From Holophagaceae bacterium (GTDB lineage: Bacteria; Acidobacteriota; Holophagae; Holophagales; Holophagaceae): DNA of 64,000 bases. Below, piece by piece: positions 1 through 8,254 of this stretch (its first letter is position 1; each line of letters opens with the position of its first letter). A model generated the notes under the pieces. That model was not told the DNA's origin, searched no databases, and was given only the letters and a program-made list of their open reading frames with translations. Both the position numbers and the translations under genes were made by a program. The DNA lies in contig JAJTBS010000001.1 in NCBI GenBank assembly GCA_021286765.1, positions 992,001 to 1,056,000 on the forward strand, written 5' to 3'.

Positions 1-187
1 GGCGTCCAGTCGGTTAGCCGATGGGGCCCCTCGGACCATCCCCCGATCGCCCAGCGCCCCGCGCTGGACTCCCGCTCCTCGGCTGCGCCGGATCGCGGAG
101 GGGGCCCCGTTCCATCGGCAGCGATCTCGAATATGCCGATGAGCTCACCTTGGACCGCGCCATGGAAGGCAGGCGGATCGTCGGTAC
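1..187. other. Left edge, no supported gene
   Basis: No gene can be supported here. A frame on the plus strand stays open from position 18 to a TAG at 189-191, which overlaps the stop of the ferredoxin gene. Its 56 codons show no recognisable domain and no ribosome site. A perfect 7-bp hairpin (CCAGCGC, loop CCC, GCGCTGG) lies at 51-67. The stretch could be the 3' end of a gene or plain spacer. Confidence 0.3.
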
Positions 188-469
188 CTAGTACTTCACG
201 CTGACGTCGCCCCGGGCCCAGGTCTGGCAGGCGAGGCGCTGGTCGGGGGCGGCCTTGAGGGCGAGGAGCACCCGCGTTTCAGCCGCGCCCTTCTCCGTGA
301 GGTGCTCGGCGCCATCCAGCACCGTGACGAGGCAGGTGCCGCAGCGCGCATGTCCCCCGCAGCGGTGGTTCAGGGGCACGTTCGCCTTGGCGCTGGCGGC
401 GAGGAGCGCTGTCTCCCGGTCGCATTCCGCGGCACCAGGTGTCTTGCCGTCGAATCGGATGGTGTGCAT
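188..469 (-). CDS. [2Fe-2S] ferredoxin
   Basis: This 93-residue soluble electron carrier has the adrenodoxin/plant-type cluster pattern: Cys37, Cys43, Cys46 and Cys81 (C-x5-C-x2-C-x34-C), followed by a short C-terminal strand. The length is that of a stand-alone ferredoxin, not of a ferredoxin domain in a larger reductase. No partner oxidoreductase is adjacent, so the redox partner is unknown. The ATG is preceded only by a weak GGGTAA-like ribosome site. It reads in the same direction as the photolyase upstream (56-bp gap), so it may be the last gene of that transcript. Confidence 0.85.
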   Translation of the reverse strand: MHTIRFDGKTPGAAECDRETALLAASAKANVPLNHRCGGHARCGTCLVTVLDGAEHLTEKGAAETRVLLALKAAPDQRLACQTWARGDVSVKY

Positions 470-525
470 GTGTTACCCATAAGTCATTAACGCAGAAGGG
501 ATAGGACAGTTCCTCCCCCACTCTA

Positions 526-1935
526 TCAGGCTGGTCCCTGACCCAGATGGCCTTTCGCGGTGGCCAGGAACCGCTCCCGGGCCAAGGCGTGATCCACGAT
601 GGGATCCGGATAGTCCCGGCGGGTCCGCTGCCCCCGGGGCTGCTTCCAGGGCTCGTGGATGAAGGCCGTGGGGCAGTCCGCCAGCTCAGGCACCCAGCGC
701 TTCACGTAGACACCTTTCGGGTCGAACCTCTGCCCCTGGGCCGTGGGATTGAAGATGCGGAACCAGGGCTGGGCATCGCAGCCGCAGCCGGCGCTCCACT
801 GCCATCCAGAGCTGTTCTGGGCCCAGTCGCCATCCGTGAGCCACCGCAGGTAATGGGCCTCGCCCAGGCGGTAGTCGAGCAGCAGGTGCTTGGTGAGGAA
901 GCTGGCGGCGACCATGCGGGCGCGGTTGTGGACGAAGCCCTCGGCCCGCAGCTGCCGAGCCGCGGCATCCACCACCGGGTACCCCGTGCGCCCCTCGGTC
1001 CAGGCCTGCCACGCAGCTGCGTCCATTCGCCAGGGGAAGGCTCCGAAATCCGCGCGGAAGGGCTTCTCCAACAGCTCCGGCCACTCCCACAACAGGTGGT
1101 GGCTGAATTCCCGCCAGAGCAGCTCGTTGAGAAAGCGCCGCCCCCCTTCGCCAGCCTCGGCCGCCCAGGCGGCCTGCCAGACCGTCAGCACCGACAGCGT
1201 GCCGAACTTCAAATCGGCGCTGATCCGCGAGGTGCCGGGACGGTCCATGCGGTCTCGGTCCACGCCATAGTTGCCGATGGGACCCTTAACGAAGGCCTTG
1301 AGCCGGTCGCGGCCCGCCTTCTCGCCACCCGCCTGCAGATCGGCATTCAGAGCCAGTCCAAGGTCCTCCATCGTCGGAATCGGCACCGTCTCGAAGGCGG
1401 GCCCATCAGGCAGGGGCGGCAACGCCCGTGGCGCGGACAGCGCGGGCCCAAGGTCCAGCTTCGCCCCTGCGGCCCTTCCAAAAGGGGTGAACACCCGGAA
1501 CATGGCCCCCTGCCCATTCCGCACGGAGCCGGGCGGCAGCAGGGTCTCCCCTTCGAAGAGCCGGAAGGCGATGCCATCCCGACCCAGCGCCTCGCCCACC
1601 CGGCGATCCCGCTCGCGACCGAAGGGCTCCACCCAGCGGTGGGCCAGCACCTGGTCTGCCTTCCATTGCGCTGCCAGGCGGGGCACCACCTCCACGCTGC
1701 GACCCGGCACCACCAGCAGGCGCGAGCCCAGGTACGCCAGGTTGGCTTCGAGGGCCCGGAGCGAGTCCAGCAGAAACTGCATGCGGTGGGGCAGCTCCCG
1801 GGCCCGTTCGGGTGCGAAGAAATACGGATCCAGCACGAAGAGCGGGATCACCTCACCGCTGGCCACGGCCTCCGCCAGTGGCCCATGGTCCGCCACGCGC
1901 AGATCCTTCCCCCTGAACCACACGATGGACCGCAT
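526..1935 (-). CDS. phrB: Deoxyribodipyrimidine photolyase
   Basis: Light-driven repair of cyclobutane pyrimidine dimers in DNA. At 469 residues it has the usual size of class I photolyases. The N-terminal alpha/beta domain starts with VWFRGKDLRVADHGPL (usual form WFRxDLRxxDN), and the C-terminal FAD domain has the signature stretch TGYPVVDAAARQLRAEGF, then HNRARM and WAQNSSGWQWSAGCG. These are the family's FAD and DNA-contact motifs. The end has the conserved YPDPIVDH stretch. It follows the dodecin gene by 62 bp on the same strand; dodecin binds flavins and photolyase uses FAD, so the adjacency is suggestive but may be chance. A cryptochrome role cannot be excluded. Confidence 0.93.
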   Translation of the reverse strand: MRSIVWFRGKDLRVADHGPLAEAVASGEVIPLFVLDPYFFAPERARELPHRMQFLLDSLRALEANLAYLGSRLLVVPGRSVEVVPRLAAQWKADQVLAHRWVEPFGRERDRRVGEALGRDGIAFRLFEGETLLPPGSVRNGQGAMFRVFTPFGRAAGAKLDLGPALSAPRALPPLPDGPAFETVPIPTMEDLGLALNADLQAGGEKAGRDRLKAFVKGPIGNYGVDRDRMDRPGTSRISADLKFGTLSVLTVWQAAWAAEAGEGGRRFLNELLWREFSHHLLWEWPELLEKPFRADFGAFPWRMDAAAWQAWTEGRTGYPVVDAAARQLRAEGFVHNRARMVAASFLTKHLLLDYRLGEAHYLRWLTDGDWAQNSSGWQWSAGCGCDAQPWFRIFNPTAQGQRFDPKGVYVKRWVPELADCPTAFIHEPWKQPRGQRTRRDYPDPIVDHALARERFLATAKGHLGQGPA

Positions 1936-1997
1936 GACCCGAGGCTACCCCGGGCCCCCCGGGCCGTGGCCGGTTCAAAACCTGGACGGGATCCGGC

Positions 1998-2204
1998 TCA
2001 GCGCTCGAGCTTGAACCCGATGCGGATCGTCACCTGGAACTCGGCGACCGTCCCGTCCTGGATACGACCCCGCTGCTCGACCACCTCGAACCAGGCCATG
2101 TGGCGGATGGACTTACCGGCCTCCTCCACGGCCTGCTTCACCGCCTCGGCGAAGCTGACCGGGGAGGTGCCGACGATCTCGACCTTCTTGTAGATGCCGG
2201 ACAT
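1998..2204 (-). CDS. Dodecin family flavin-binding protein
   Basis: A 68-residue protein of the dodecin family, which forms hollow dodecamers that store or buffer flavins. The start YKKVEIVGTSPVSF, the HMAWFEVVEQRG stretch carrying the flavin-stacking tryptophan, and the VTIRIGFKLE end match the family along its whole length. I chose the ATG at 2204 because AAGGAGG lies just upstream. Longer in-frame extensions run back into glnB and look non-coding. It sits between glnB and the photolyase gene on the same strand. Confidence 0.92.
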   Translation of the reverse strand: MSGIYKKVEIVGTSPVSFAEAVKQAVEEAGKSIRHMAWFEVVEQRGRIQDGTVAEFQVTIRIGFKLER

Positions 2205-2244
2205 GGATGCCTCCTTGCCGCTGATTGTGGGCAGGGAGGCCAGG

Positions 2245-2280
2245 GGTTTCATAGAGCCATTTTTTGAAAACAATGAAACC
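2245..2280. promoter_or_regulatory. Inverted repeat upstream of dodecin
   Basis: GGTTTCAT at 2245-2252 and ATGAAACC at 2273-2280 form a perfect 8-bp inverted repeat around a 20-base AT-rich centre, in an otherwise GC-rich gap between glnB and dodecin. It ends 41 bases from the dodecin start. It could be an operator, part of a dodecin promoter, or an mRNA hairpin between the two genes. There is no run of T after it, so a classic terminator is unlikely. Confidence 0.4.
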
Positions 2281-2298
2281 GGCCCGGAGGCCTGCCGC

Positions 2299-2640
2299 TC
2301 AGATGGCCTGGCCGCCCCGCTCGCCGGTGCGGATGCGGATGCACTCCTTGAGATCCTGGATGAAGATCTTCCCGTCGCCCACCTCGCCGCCACCGTGGCG
2401 GGCAGTGCGGATGATGGTGTCCACGGTGATGTCCTCGAAGGCGTCGTTGCAGGCGATGGTGATCTGCACCTTGGGGATGAGGTTCGGCACGACCTTCTTG
2501 CCGCGCTGGACCACGATCTCCTCCTGGCGGCCGTGGCCGCTGACCCTCAAGACGGTGATGCGCTCGATCTCGGCGTCGATAAGGGCTTCGCGGACTTCAT
2601 CCAGCTTGTCCTCGGGGATGATGGCGGTGATGAGCTTCAT
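2299..2640 (-). CDS. glnB: P-II nitrogen regulatory protein
   Basis: A 113-residue P-II signal protein, a trimer that senses ATP/ADP and 2-oxoglutarate and blocks AmtB. The N-terminus MKLITAIIPEDKLDEV, the T-loop region near residues 35-55 and the C-terminal signature TARHGGGEVGDGKIF are clear. The gene lies 12 bp after amtB, the classic GlnK arrangement, which suggests an ammonium-gate role. The T-loop is odd: the usual ...ELYRGAEY... is replaced by VVQRGKKV, so the uridylylated Tyr51 is missing. In fact the protein contains no tyrosine at all. It therefore cannot be controlled by tyrosine uridylylation. Confidence 0.95.
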   Translation of the reverse strand: MKLITAIIPEDKLDEVREALIDAEIERITVLRVSGHGRQEEIVVQRGKKVVPNLIPKVQITIACNDAFEDITVDTIIRTARHGGGEVGDGKIFIQDLKECIRIRTGERGGQAI

Positions 2641-2652
2641 GATCGCCTCCGC

Positions 2653-3975
2653 TCAGCTCAGGTTGTTGAGGCCGTAGGCCCGCTCGCCGTGGATTTCATG
2701 GTCGAGACCGGTCTTCTCCACCGCCTCGGCCACGCGGAAGCCCACGAGCTTCTCCACCAGCAGCGCGATGAGCAGCGTCATGCAGACGGAGAAGAGGATC
2801 GTGGCGCCCACGGCGAAGGCCTGCACCTTCAGCTGGGCGAAGAGGCCCCAGCCCGGAGCCTTGGCCGCGGCCTCCGCCCACCAGGAATCGCGGATGAAGA
2901 AGGTGAGGCCCAAAGCCCCCACGATGCCCCCGGTGCCGTGGATGCCGAAAGCGTCCAGCGAGTCGTCGTAACCCAGGCGGTTCTTCAACAGGATCATGCC
3001 GAAGCAGGCGCAGGCCGCGATGGCCCCCAGCACGATGGCCCCACCCACCTGCACGACGCCGGCGGCGGGGGTGATGACCACCAGACCCGCCAGGATGCCC
3101 GAGGCCATGCCCAGGCTGGTGGGCTTGTCGTCACGGATGGTCTCGATGAGCACCCAGGTGAGGGCGCCCGAGGCCGCGGCCACCTGCGTCACGGTGAGGG
3201 CGCGGGCCGTCTCCAGGTTGGAGGCGATGGAAGAGCCCGCGTTGAAGCCGAACCAGCCCACCCACAGCAGGCCCGCGCCGATAAGCGTGAACGTGAGGTT
3301 GTTGGGAGCCATCGCGGTCTTGGGGTAGCCGTGCCTCGCCCCCAGGAACAGGGCCAGGGCCAGACCCGCGGCGCCGGAGGAGATGTGCACCACTGTGCCA
3401 CCCGCGAAGTCGATGGCGCCCTTGGCACCGAGGTTGAAGAAGTAGCCGTCGGGCGCCCAGACCCAGTGGCAGAGCGGGCAGTAGACGAAGATCACCCAGA
3501 CCGTGATGAAGGCCACCCAGCCCCGGAAGGAGATCCGCTCGGCCACGGCACCGGCGATGAGCGCGGGCGTGATGATGGCGAACTTGCCCTGGAACATGGC
3601 GAAGGCGTACTCAGGCACGCCGGCGGGCAGGATCGTGTGGTCGATGCTCCGCAGCAGCACCAAGCCGCGGCTCCAGCCGATGAGGCCGCCCAGCGCGTTG
3701 GGACCGAAGCTCAGGGCGTAGCCCACCACAGTCCAAAGGACACCCACGACCGCCATGGCGGCGAAGGAATGCATCATCGTGCCCAGCACGTTCTTGGTGC
3801 GCACCAGGCCGCCATAGAACATCGCCAGGCCGGGCACCATCAGCAGGACCAGGGTGGTGGAGGTGAGCATCCAGGCGGTGGCCCCGGAATCGTTCACGGG
3901 GCCGGCCCCCTGCGCGCAGAGGGGGAGTCCCGCGCCCAGCACCAGGGTGAGGGAGAGGATGCGCTTCCAGATCAT
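2653..3975 (-). CDS. amtB: Ammonium transporter AmtB
   Basis: Inner-membrane ammonium channel of 440 residues with a cleavable-looking signal peptide (KRILSLTLVLGAGLPLCAQ) and about 11 membrane spans. The twin pore histidines are present in GGTVVHISSG and DAFGIHGTGG, and the Phe-gate/selectivity region FAMFQGKFAIITPALI is conserved. The C-tail EKTGLDHEIHGERAY is the conserved cytoplasmic part that contacts P-II. glnB follows after 12 bp, so the pair is probably one transcript. The 131-bp upstream gap holds an AT-rich stretch and an inverted repeat that may be regulatory. Confidence 0.96.
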   Translation of the reverse strand: MIWKRILSLTLVLGAGLPLCAQGAGPVNDSGATAWMLTSTTLVLLMVPGLAMFYGGLVRTKNVLGTMMHSFAAMAVVGVLWTVVGYALSFGPNALGGLIGWSRGLVLLRSIDHTILPAGVPEYAFAMFQGKFAIITPALIAGAVAERISFRGWVAFITVWVIFVYCPLCHWVWAPDGYFFNLGAKGAIDFAGGTVVHISSGAAGLALALFLGARHGYPKTAMAPNNLTFTLIGAGLLWVGWFGFNAGSSIASNLETARALTVTQVAAASGALTWVLIETIRDDKPTSLGMASGILAGLVVITPAAGVVQVGGAIVLGAIAACACFGMILLKNRLGYDDSLDAFGIHGTGGIVGALGLTFFIRDSWWAEAAAKAPGWGLFAQLKVQAFAVGATILFSVCMTLLIALLVEKLVGFRVAEAVEKTGLDHEIHGERAYGLNNLS

Positions 3976-4060
3976 CGGGTCCTCCAGAAAAGGGCTCGTG
4001 AATCCAACCAGGGGTGGGGCTATAAAAAAAGCCTATCCCGAAGGCCCGATTCGACGCCCG

Positions 4061-4102
4061 GGTTATGACCCATCCATTTAGATTTCTGATGAACCCATAA
4101 CC
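4061..4102. promoter_or_regulatory. Inverted repeat upstream of amtB
   Basis: GGTTATG at 4061-4067 and CATAACC at 4096-4102 are inverted, with inner CATC (4071-4074) and GATG (4088-4091) also paired. The element lies about 85-125 bases upstream of amtB, where a nitrogen activator could bind, and next to the 3' end of yqgE. An AT stretch (TATAAAAAAA, 4021-4030) lies between it and amtB. I found no convincing sigma-54 site. Binding factor unknown. Confidence 0.4.
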
Positions 4103-4106
4103 GCCG

Positions 4107-4619
4107 TCACCCGCTGGCTTCGCTGCCCAGGGCGACCTGCCAGAGCCCCGTGGGATCAGGATGCAGCAGCCACTCGGAGACCACCGGCCGGCGCGTCCAC
4201 GCGCCCATCTCCAGTTCCTGGTCCAGCTGGCCGGGGCTCCACCCGGCATAGCCCAGGAACAGCCGATACCGGGCGATCGGGTCCCCCAGCAGGGTCTCCA
4301 GCAGGTCCTTGCGGTGGCTCACGAAGTGGGTGAGGTCCACCACCGTGTCCTCCTCCTCGGGCAGCCCGCCCTGCACCACGAGGATGCCGCGCTGGGGATC
4401 GACCGGCCCACCGCGCCAAGCGGTGGCCTCCTCGGAGCCCAGGTAGGCCATGTCGCCCTCGGCGCACACCTGCGCCAGGGTCAGGGGCAGCGGCCGGTTG
4501 AGAATCAGCCCCAGGGCCCCCTCCTCGTCGTGCTCCACGACCAGCACCACACTGTGCAGGAAGTTCGGATCCAGGAGCGCGGGGCTCGCCACCAGGAGGC
4601 AAGGGGCTTCGTACGACAT
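4107..4619 (-). CDS. YqgE/AlgH family protein (UPF0301)
   Basis: A 170-residue member of the YqgE/AlgH family, a conserved bacterial protein of unclear biochemical role, linked in pseudomonads to alginate regulation. Family landmarks are LLVASPALLDPNFLHSVV near the start, GALGLILNRPL, the WRGGPV segment and the FLGYAGWSPGQLDQEL signature. I took the ATG at 4619; an ATG ten codons upstream (4649) is also possible. The gene is divergent from the membrane protein gene 36 bp away. No function beyond the family name can be read from the sequence. Confidence 0.88.
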   Translation of the reverse strand: MSYEAPCLLVASPALLDPNFLHSVVLVVEHDEEGALGLILNRPLPLTLAQVCAEGDMAYLGSEEATAWRGGPVDPQRGILVVQGGLPEEEDTVVDLTHFVSHRKDLLETLLGDPIARYRLFLGYAGWSPGQLDQELEMGAWTRRPVVSEWLLHPDPTGLWQVALGSEASG

Positions 4620-4655
4620 GATGCCGATGATGATAGCCCAGGGCACCATGGAGGG

Positions 4656-5399
4656 ATGCGCACACCCCCGCCTTCCCACCTGGGTGCCCTGTCCGAAGGA
4701 TTCAGGCTCCTCAAGCGTCATCCTTGGCTGACCCTCGGGCTCGCCGTCCTGGCCATGCTCCTGGCCCAACTGGGCCCGGCCCTGGAGCTGGCCGCAGGGG
4801 TGGGGCCGAACCTGATCCTCCAGGCGGTGTTCGGGTTCGCGGGCCTGCTGCCCCTCGAGATGTATTTCATCCCCCGTCTGCAGGCCCAGCTGGATGCCGA
4901 GACGCGGAATGACGCCGCCAATCCCATCGGAGGCTGGCATGAGGCCTTCGATGGCCGCTGGTTGCGGACCTTCCTCGCCCGCCTGGGCATCAGCCTCGCC
5001 ATCGGACTGGGCCTGCTGATGTTCCTGATCCCCGGGATCCTGATCCTGGCCCTGTTCGGCTGGGCTCCCATCCGAATGCTTCTGCGCGGCGAGGGCCTGT
5101 TGACTGCCTTGAAGTGGAGCCAGGCCACCATGGTGCGGCACTGGCCGCGCGTCATTCAGGCGGTGCTGGCCATGACGCTGGTGGCGATGGCGTACCAAAT
5201 GGCGGCCAGCTGGGCGCTGGACCGCCTGCTCCCGGCGATGGATCCGGACCTGGGGCCGGGTGCCCTGCTGCGTCTGAAACATCCCGCCTTCTGGTGCTTC
5301 AATCTCCTGGGCGGAACGCTCAACCTCTGGCTCAGCTGCGCCCTGCTGGCGCTCTATCAGCGGCTGGAGGCCGCGGCCCAGCCCTCGGCAGACGCCTGA
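4656..5399 (+). CDS. Multi-spanning membrane protein, unknown function
   Basis: A 247-residue integral membrane protein with five or six hydrophobic segments (around residues 25-47, 53-73, 105-135, 165-190 and 210-235) and a soluble charged loop after residue 75 (PRLQAQLDAETRND). The shape resembles YciC/DUF975-like inner-membrane proteins with a glycine-rich IPGILILALFGWAP segment, but I do not recognise a precise family. GGAGGG lies almost directly before the ATG. It is convergent with the cysteine-synthase-like gene, with stops 3 bp apart. Confidence 0.75.
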   Translation: MRTPPPSHLGALSEGFRLLKRHPWLTLGLAVLAMLLAQLGPALELAAGVGPNLILQAVFGFAGLLPLEMYFIPRLQAQLDAETRNDAANPIGGWHEAFDGRWLRTFLARLGISLAIGLGLLMFLIPGILILALFGWAPIRMLLRGEGLLTALKWSQATMVRHWPRVIQAVLAMTLVAMAYQMAASWALDRLLPAMDPDLGPGALLRLKHPAFWCFNLLGGTLNLWLSCALLALYQRLEAAAQPSADA

Positions 5400-5402
5400 G
5401 GC

Positions 5403-6464
5403 TCAGCAGCCGCAACCGGGGGTGACGGCTCCGGCCTGCACGCATACTTCGCAGACCCGGATGGCCTGCCCGATCCCGAGCAGTTCGACCTGGGGGCTGA
5501 GGAAGCCCGCCTTGATGGGTTCCTCCTTCATGAGATCCGTCGACAGGTACTTCTTGTTGCTGTCGCTGAAGACCGTCACCACCACGGCGTCCCGGCCCAG
5601 CAGCTCCTGGGCCTGAAGGGCCGCCAGCAGGTTCGCGCCGCTGCTGATCCCCACCCCGAGCCCCCGGTCCGCCAGCTTCTGGGCCATCAGAATGGCGTCA
5701 CCGTCATCCACGGCCAGGATCTCGTCCAGCTGCTCCAGCTTCACGATCGCGGGGATGAACTCGTCGGAGATGCCCTGGATGCGGTGTTTGCCGACCTTGT
5801 GCCCCGTGTGCAGGGTCGGCGAGTTGGCGGGTTCGACCGGATGGATGCGGATGCCGGGATCCATGCCTTTGAGGAACCGCGCCACGCCCATCACGGTGCC
5901 GCCGGTTCCCACGCCGGCCACAAAGGCCTGGGGCTTCAGCCCCACCGAAGCCAGCTGGGCCCAGATCTCAGGTCCGGTGGTGGTCGCATGGGCCTCCACG
6001 TTGGCATCGTTGGCGAACTGGCAGGGCAGGAAGGCGTCTGGCGTCTCCGCGGCCCAGGCCTCGCTGAGCCGGATGGAACCCAGGAAGCCCCCCTCGCCAT
6101 GGCTCACCAGCCGCACCTCCGCCCCGAAGGAGCGGATCAGGTCCTTGCGCTCCTGGCTCATCCAGTCGGGCATGAAGATGGTGACGGGGTGCCCGAGCGC
6201 CCGGCCAAGGGCCGAGAACGAGATGCCGGTGTTGCCGCTGGTGGCCTCGGCGATGGGCGCCCCCGGCTTGAGGATGCCGCTTTCGTGGGCCTGACGCAGG
6301 ATGTGCAGGGCCATCCGGTCCTTGATGCTGCCGGTGAAGTTGAAGTTCTCAGCCTTGGCGTAGAGCCGCCGCGACTCACCCCGGAACTTCAGATCCAGGG
6401 CCAGGAGGGGGGTGCGACCGACCAGGCGGCTCAGGGTCTGGAGGGTCGGCTGGATTCCGGTCAT
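5403..6464 (-). CDS. Cysteine synthase-like PLP enzyme with Cys-rich tail
   Basis: A fold-type II PLP enzyme of the CysK/CysM/CBS group that would make cysteine from O-acetyl- or O-phosphoserine, or a related beta-replacement product. The Schiff-base lysine lies in [11 protein letters not shown], the substrate loop is EATSGNTGI, and the phosphate-binding loop is GVGTGGT. GISSGAN is also conserved. At 353 residues it is about 40 longer than CysK. The extra C-terminus carries four cysteines (338, 341, 351, 353; CEVC and a final CGC), unusual for the family and suggestive of metal binding, redox control or sulfur transfer. Exact substrate uncertain. Confidence 0.85.
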   Translation of the reverse strand: MTGIQPTLQTLSRLVGRTPLLALDLKFRGESRRLYAKAENFNFTGSIKDRMALHILRQAHESGILKPGAPIAEATSGNTGISFSALGRALGHPVTIFMPDWMSQERKDLIRSFGAEVRLVSHGEGGFLGSIRLSEAWAAETPDAFLPCQFANDANVEAHATTTGPEIWAQLASVGLKPQAFVAGVGTGGTVMGVARFLKGMDPGIRIHPVEPANSPTLHTGHKVGKHRIQGISDEFIPAIVKLEQLDEILAVDDGDAILMAQKLADRGLGVGISSGANLLAALQAQELLGRDAVVVTVFSDSNKKYLSTDLMKEEPIKAGFLSPQVELLGIGQAIRVCEVCVQAGAVTPGCGC

Positions 6465-6549
6465 TCCGTGGCCTCGTCAGAGATACCCTTCCACGATCTC
6501 ACAGACCACCCGAGGGGGTGCTGACCAGGGATGTCCGGCGCCCGGCCCT

Positions 6550-6765
6550 TTACACCTCGTCATGGAAGTAGCCGGGGTCCTCGATTTCGACCAGGCCCCC
6601 CGCCTCCAGGCCCGCCCGCTGTTCGGCGGTCAACCCCGCGTCGAGCCACCGCGGATCGGTGCGCCCGTTCAGGAAGTGAGCCGAGGGCTGGGCCGAGTCG
6701 TAGTCCTCGCGCAGGCGCCAGAGGTGGACCCAGCCCACGTGGTTGATGCGGGCCCAGACCTTCAT
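6550..6765 (-). CDS. Small conserved-looking protein, unknown
   Basis: A 71-residue acidic protein rich in Trp and Tyr with no cysteines, no membrane segment and no domain I recognise. Its ATG overlaps the mogA stop in an ATGA, so it is probably translationally coupled as the last gene of purE-mogA-orf. That overlap, more than the sequence, is why I consider it real. The tail GGLVEIEDPGYFHDEV and the start MKVWARINHVGWVHLWRL look like an ordinary folded protein. Confidence 0.65.
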   Translation of the reverse strand: MKVWARINHVGWVHLWRLREDYDSAQPSAHFLNGRTDPRWLDAGLTAEQRAGLEAGGLVEIEDPGYFHDEV

Positions 6766-7247
6766 GTGCAGGGCCCCCCGGCCTCACCCTCCTTGCGGAG
6801 GACGGCCACCGCGTGGGTCAGCAGGGGCCAGGCCAGCTGGATCTGCTCCAGGGCCGCGGCGGGCCGGCCGGACAGGTTCAGGATCACCGTTCTCCCGGCG
6901 ATCCCGCACACGGCCCGGCTGGCGAAGGCCAGCGGGTGGCCGCCCTTGGCGCGGATCAGTTCGCAGATGCCCGGGGCCTCGCGCTCCATGACGCGGCGGG
7001 TGGCCTCTGGTGTGGTATCCCGGGAGCCGAAGCCCGTGCCCCCGCAGGTGAGGACCAGGGGCGCGCCTTCCGCCACGGCGCCATGGAGGTCCTGCTCGAG
7101 CAGGTGCGGCTCGTCGGGCATCAGCGAGGCGGTCACGGTCTTCACCCCCTGGCCCTTCAGCCAGGAGGTGAGCAGCGGCGTGGACTGGTCCTGGTACTCG
7201 CCCCGGGAGGCGCGGTCGGACAGGGTGATGAGGTGCACGCGCTCCAT
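6762..7247 (-). CDS. Molybdenum cofactor protein MogA/MoaB family
   Basis: A 161-residue protein of the MogA/MoaB family, which adenylylates molybdopterin before molybdate insertion. The core motif TCGGTGFGSRDTTPEATR matches the family's nucleotide/molybdopterin-binding signature, and GRTVILNLSGRPAAA matches the later conserved stretch (usually LPGxPxA; here LSGRP). The start codon is one base after the purE stop, and the gene overlaps the following small ORF by 4 nt. No other molybdenum-cofactor gene is in the window, so MogA versus MoaB cannot be separated. Confidence 0.88.
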   Translation of the reverse strand: MERVHLITLSDRASRGEYQDQSTPLLTSWLKGQGVKTVTASLMPDEPHLLEQDLHGAVAEGAPLVLTCGGTGFGSRDTTPEATRRVMEREAPGICELIRAKGGHPLAFASRAVCGIAGRTVILNLSGRPAAALEQIQLAWPLLTHAVAVLRKEGEAGGPCT

Positions 7248-7248
7248 G

Positions 7249-7746
7249 TCAGGGCATCACGAGATCGTCGTCAGCCAGGGCTTTCTCGGTCTGGGCCTGG
7301 CGGTAGGCGAGGTAGCGCTCACGGATCGCCGCATCCCCTGTGGCCAGGATGGCCGTGGCCAGCAACGCCGCGTTGATGGCGCCGGCTTTGCCGATGGCGA
7401 GGGTACCCACCGGAATGCCCGAGGGCATCTGGACCGTGGACAGCAGGGCGTCCATGCCCTCGGTGGCCCAGCCCTTCATGGGCACGCCCAGCACCGGGAG
7501 GTGCGTTTTGCTGGCGCAGACACCGGCCAGGTGGGCCGCCCCGCCGGCCGCCGCGATGATGACCTTCATGCCCCGGCCCTCGGCGCCTTTGCAGAACTCG
7601 ACCACTTTTTCCGGTGTTCGGTGGGCGCTGGCCACGTGGGCCTCGCAGGGGATGCCCAGGGCCTTCAGCGTCAGCGCCGTGTGCTGCATGGTCTCCCAGT
7701 CGTTCTTGGAGCCCATCAGGATGCCCACCAGGGGAGTCGTCGTCAT
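7249..7746 (-). CDS. purE: N5-carboxyaminoimidazole ribonucleotide mutase PurE
   Basis: Converts N5-CAIR to CAIR in purine synthesis. The 165-residue length is typical of class I PurE. The signature [13 protein letters not shown] carries the Ser/Asp pair of the active site, [10 protein letters not shown] holds the catalytic histidine region, and [13 protein letters not shown] and LGVPMKG are conserved. purK is not adjacent. It leads a tight three-gene run with mogA and a small ORF, which has no evident pathway link. GAGGC lies before the ATG. Confidence 0.96.
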   Translation of the reverse strand: MTTTPLVGILMGSKNDWETMQHTALTLKALGIPCEAHVASAHRTPEKVVEFCKGAEGRGMKVIIAAAGGAAHLAGVCASKTHLPVLGVPMKGWATEGMDALLSTVQMPSGIPVGTLAIGKAGAINAALLATAILATGDAAIRERYLAYRQAQTEKALADDDLVMP

Positions 7747-7821
7747 GGATGCCTCGGAAAGGATGGGGGGTGACTCAGGGAACGGCCATTCTAGCGGAGG
7801 GTCCCCTTCTGGCGAAGCGCC

Positions 7822-8235
7822 TCAGCGCCGCACCCAGCTGAGCACCCAAAGCACGCCCAGCAGGGCCAGGGCATCGCGCTCGGTGGGATCCATGCGCTCG
7901 TTGCGGGAGGCAAGTTCTTCGGGGCCGGGGCCGCGCATGATGACGCGGTGGGTGTCCTGGGCCGGATCCTCCAGCAGCACCCAGTCCGGGGCCGTGCGGC
8001 CCACCACGGCAGCCCCGATGGATGGCGTGCCCAGTTTCCAGCGGATGTCGAGGGGTTCCCACAGCCCCGCGTTCATGAGGCGCCAGGGGCCCTCGGCGGG
8101 CACCGCGGCCAGATCCAGCACCGCGTCCCGGTCCAGGAACCGCACGATCAGCCGGGCCTGGGGCGGTGGCGCGGGCTCGGGCTTGCGGCAGCCCAGACCG
8201 GCCATCACCAGCAAAGCAACCACCAGGTACCGCAT
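7822..8235 (-). CDS. Small lipoprotein, unknown function
   Basis: A 137-residue predicted lipoprotein: MRYLVVALLVMAGLGC is a short signal peptide ending in an LGC lipobox, so Cys16 would be lipidated and the protein anchored in a membrane facing the periplasm. The ATG at 8235 is preceded by GGGAGGT; the longer in-frame extension lacks such a site. The mature part is proline-rich at first, then has no domain I recognise, and ends in a hydrophobic LALLGVLWVLSWV segment. It follows the amidase gene by 19 bp, suggesting a cell-envelope role. Confidence 0.75.
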   Translation of the reverse strand: MRYLVVALLVMAGLGCRKPEPAPPPQARLIVRFLDRDAVLDLAAVPAEGPWRLMNAGLWEPLDIRWKLGTPSIGAAVVGRTAPDWVLLEDPAQDTHRVIMRGPGPEELASRNERMDPTERDALALLGVLWVLSWVRR

Positions 8236-8254
8236 GGGACCTCCCGGCGAACCC

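Noticed and set aside
547-4068. Long open frames on the plus strand antisense to the photolyase and amtB-glnB genes
   Set aside because: GC-rich codon-position bias creates such shadows. They have Arg/Pro/Gly/His-rich composition, no domains and no ribosome sites, and the opposite strand carries clear families.
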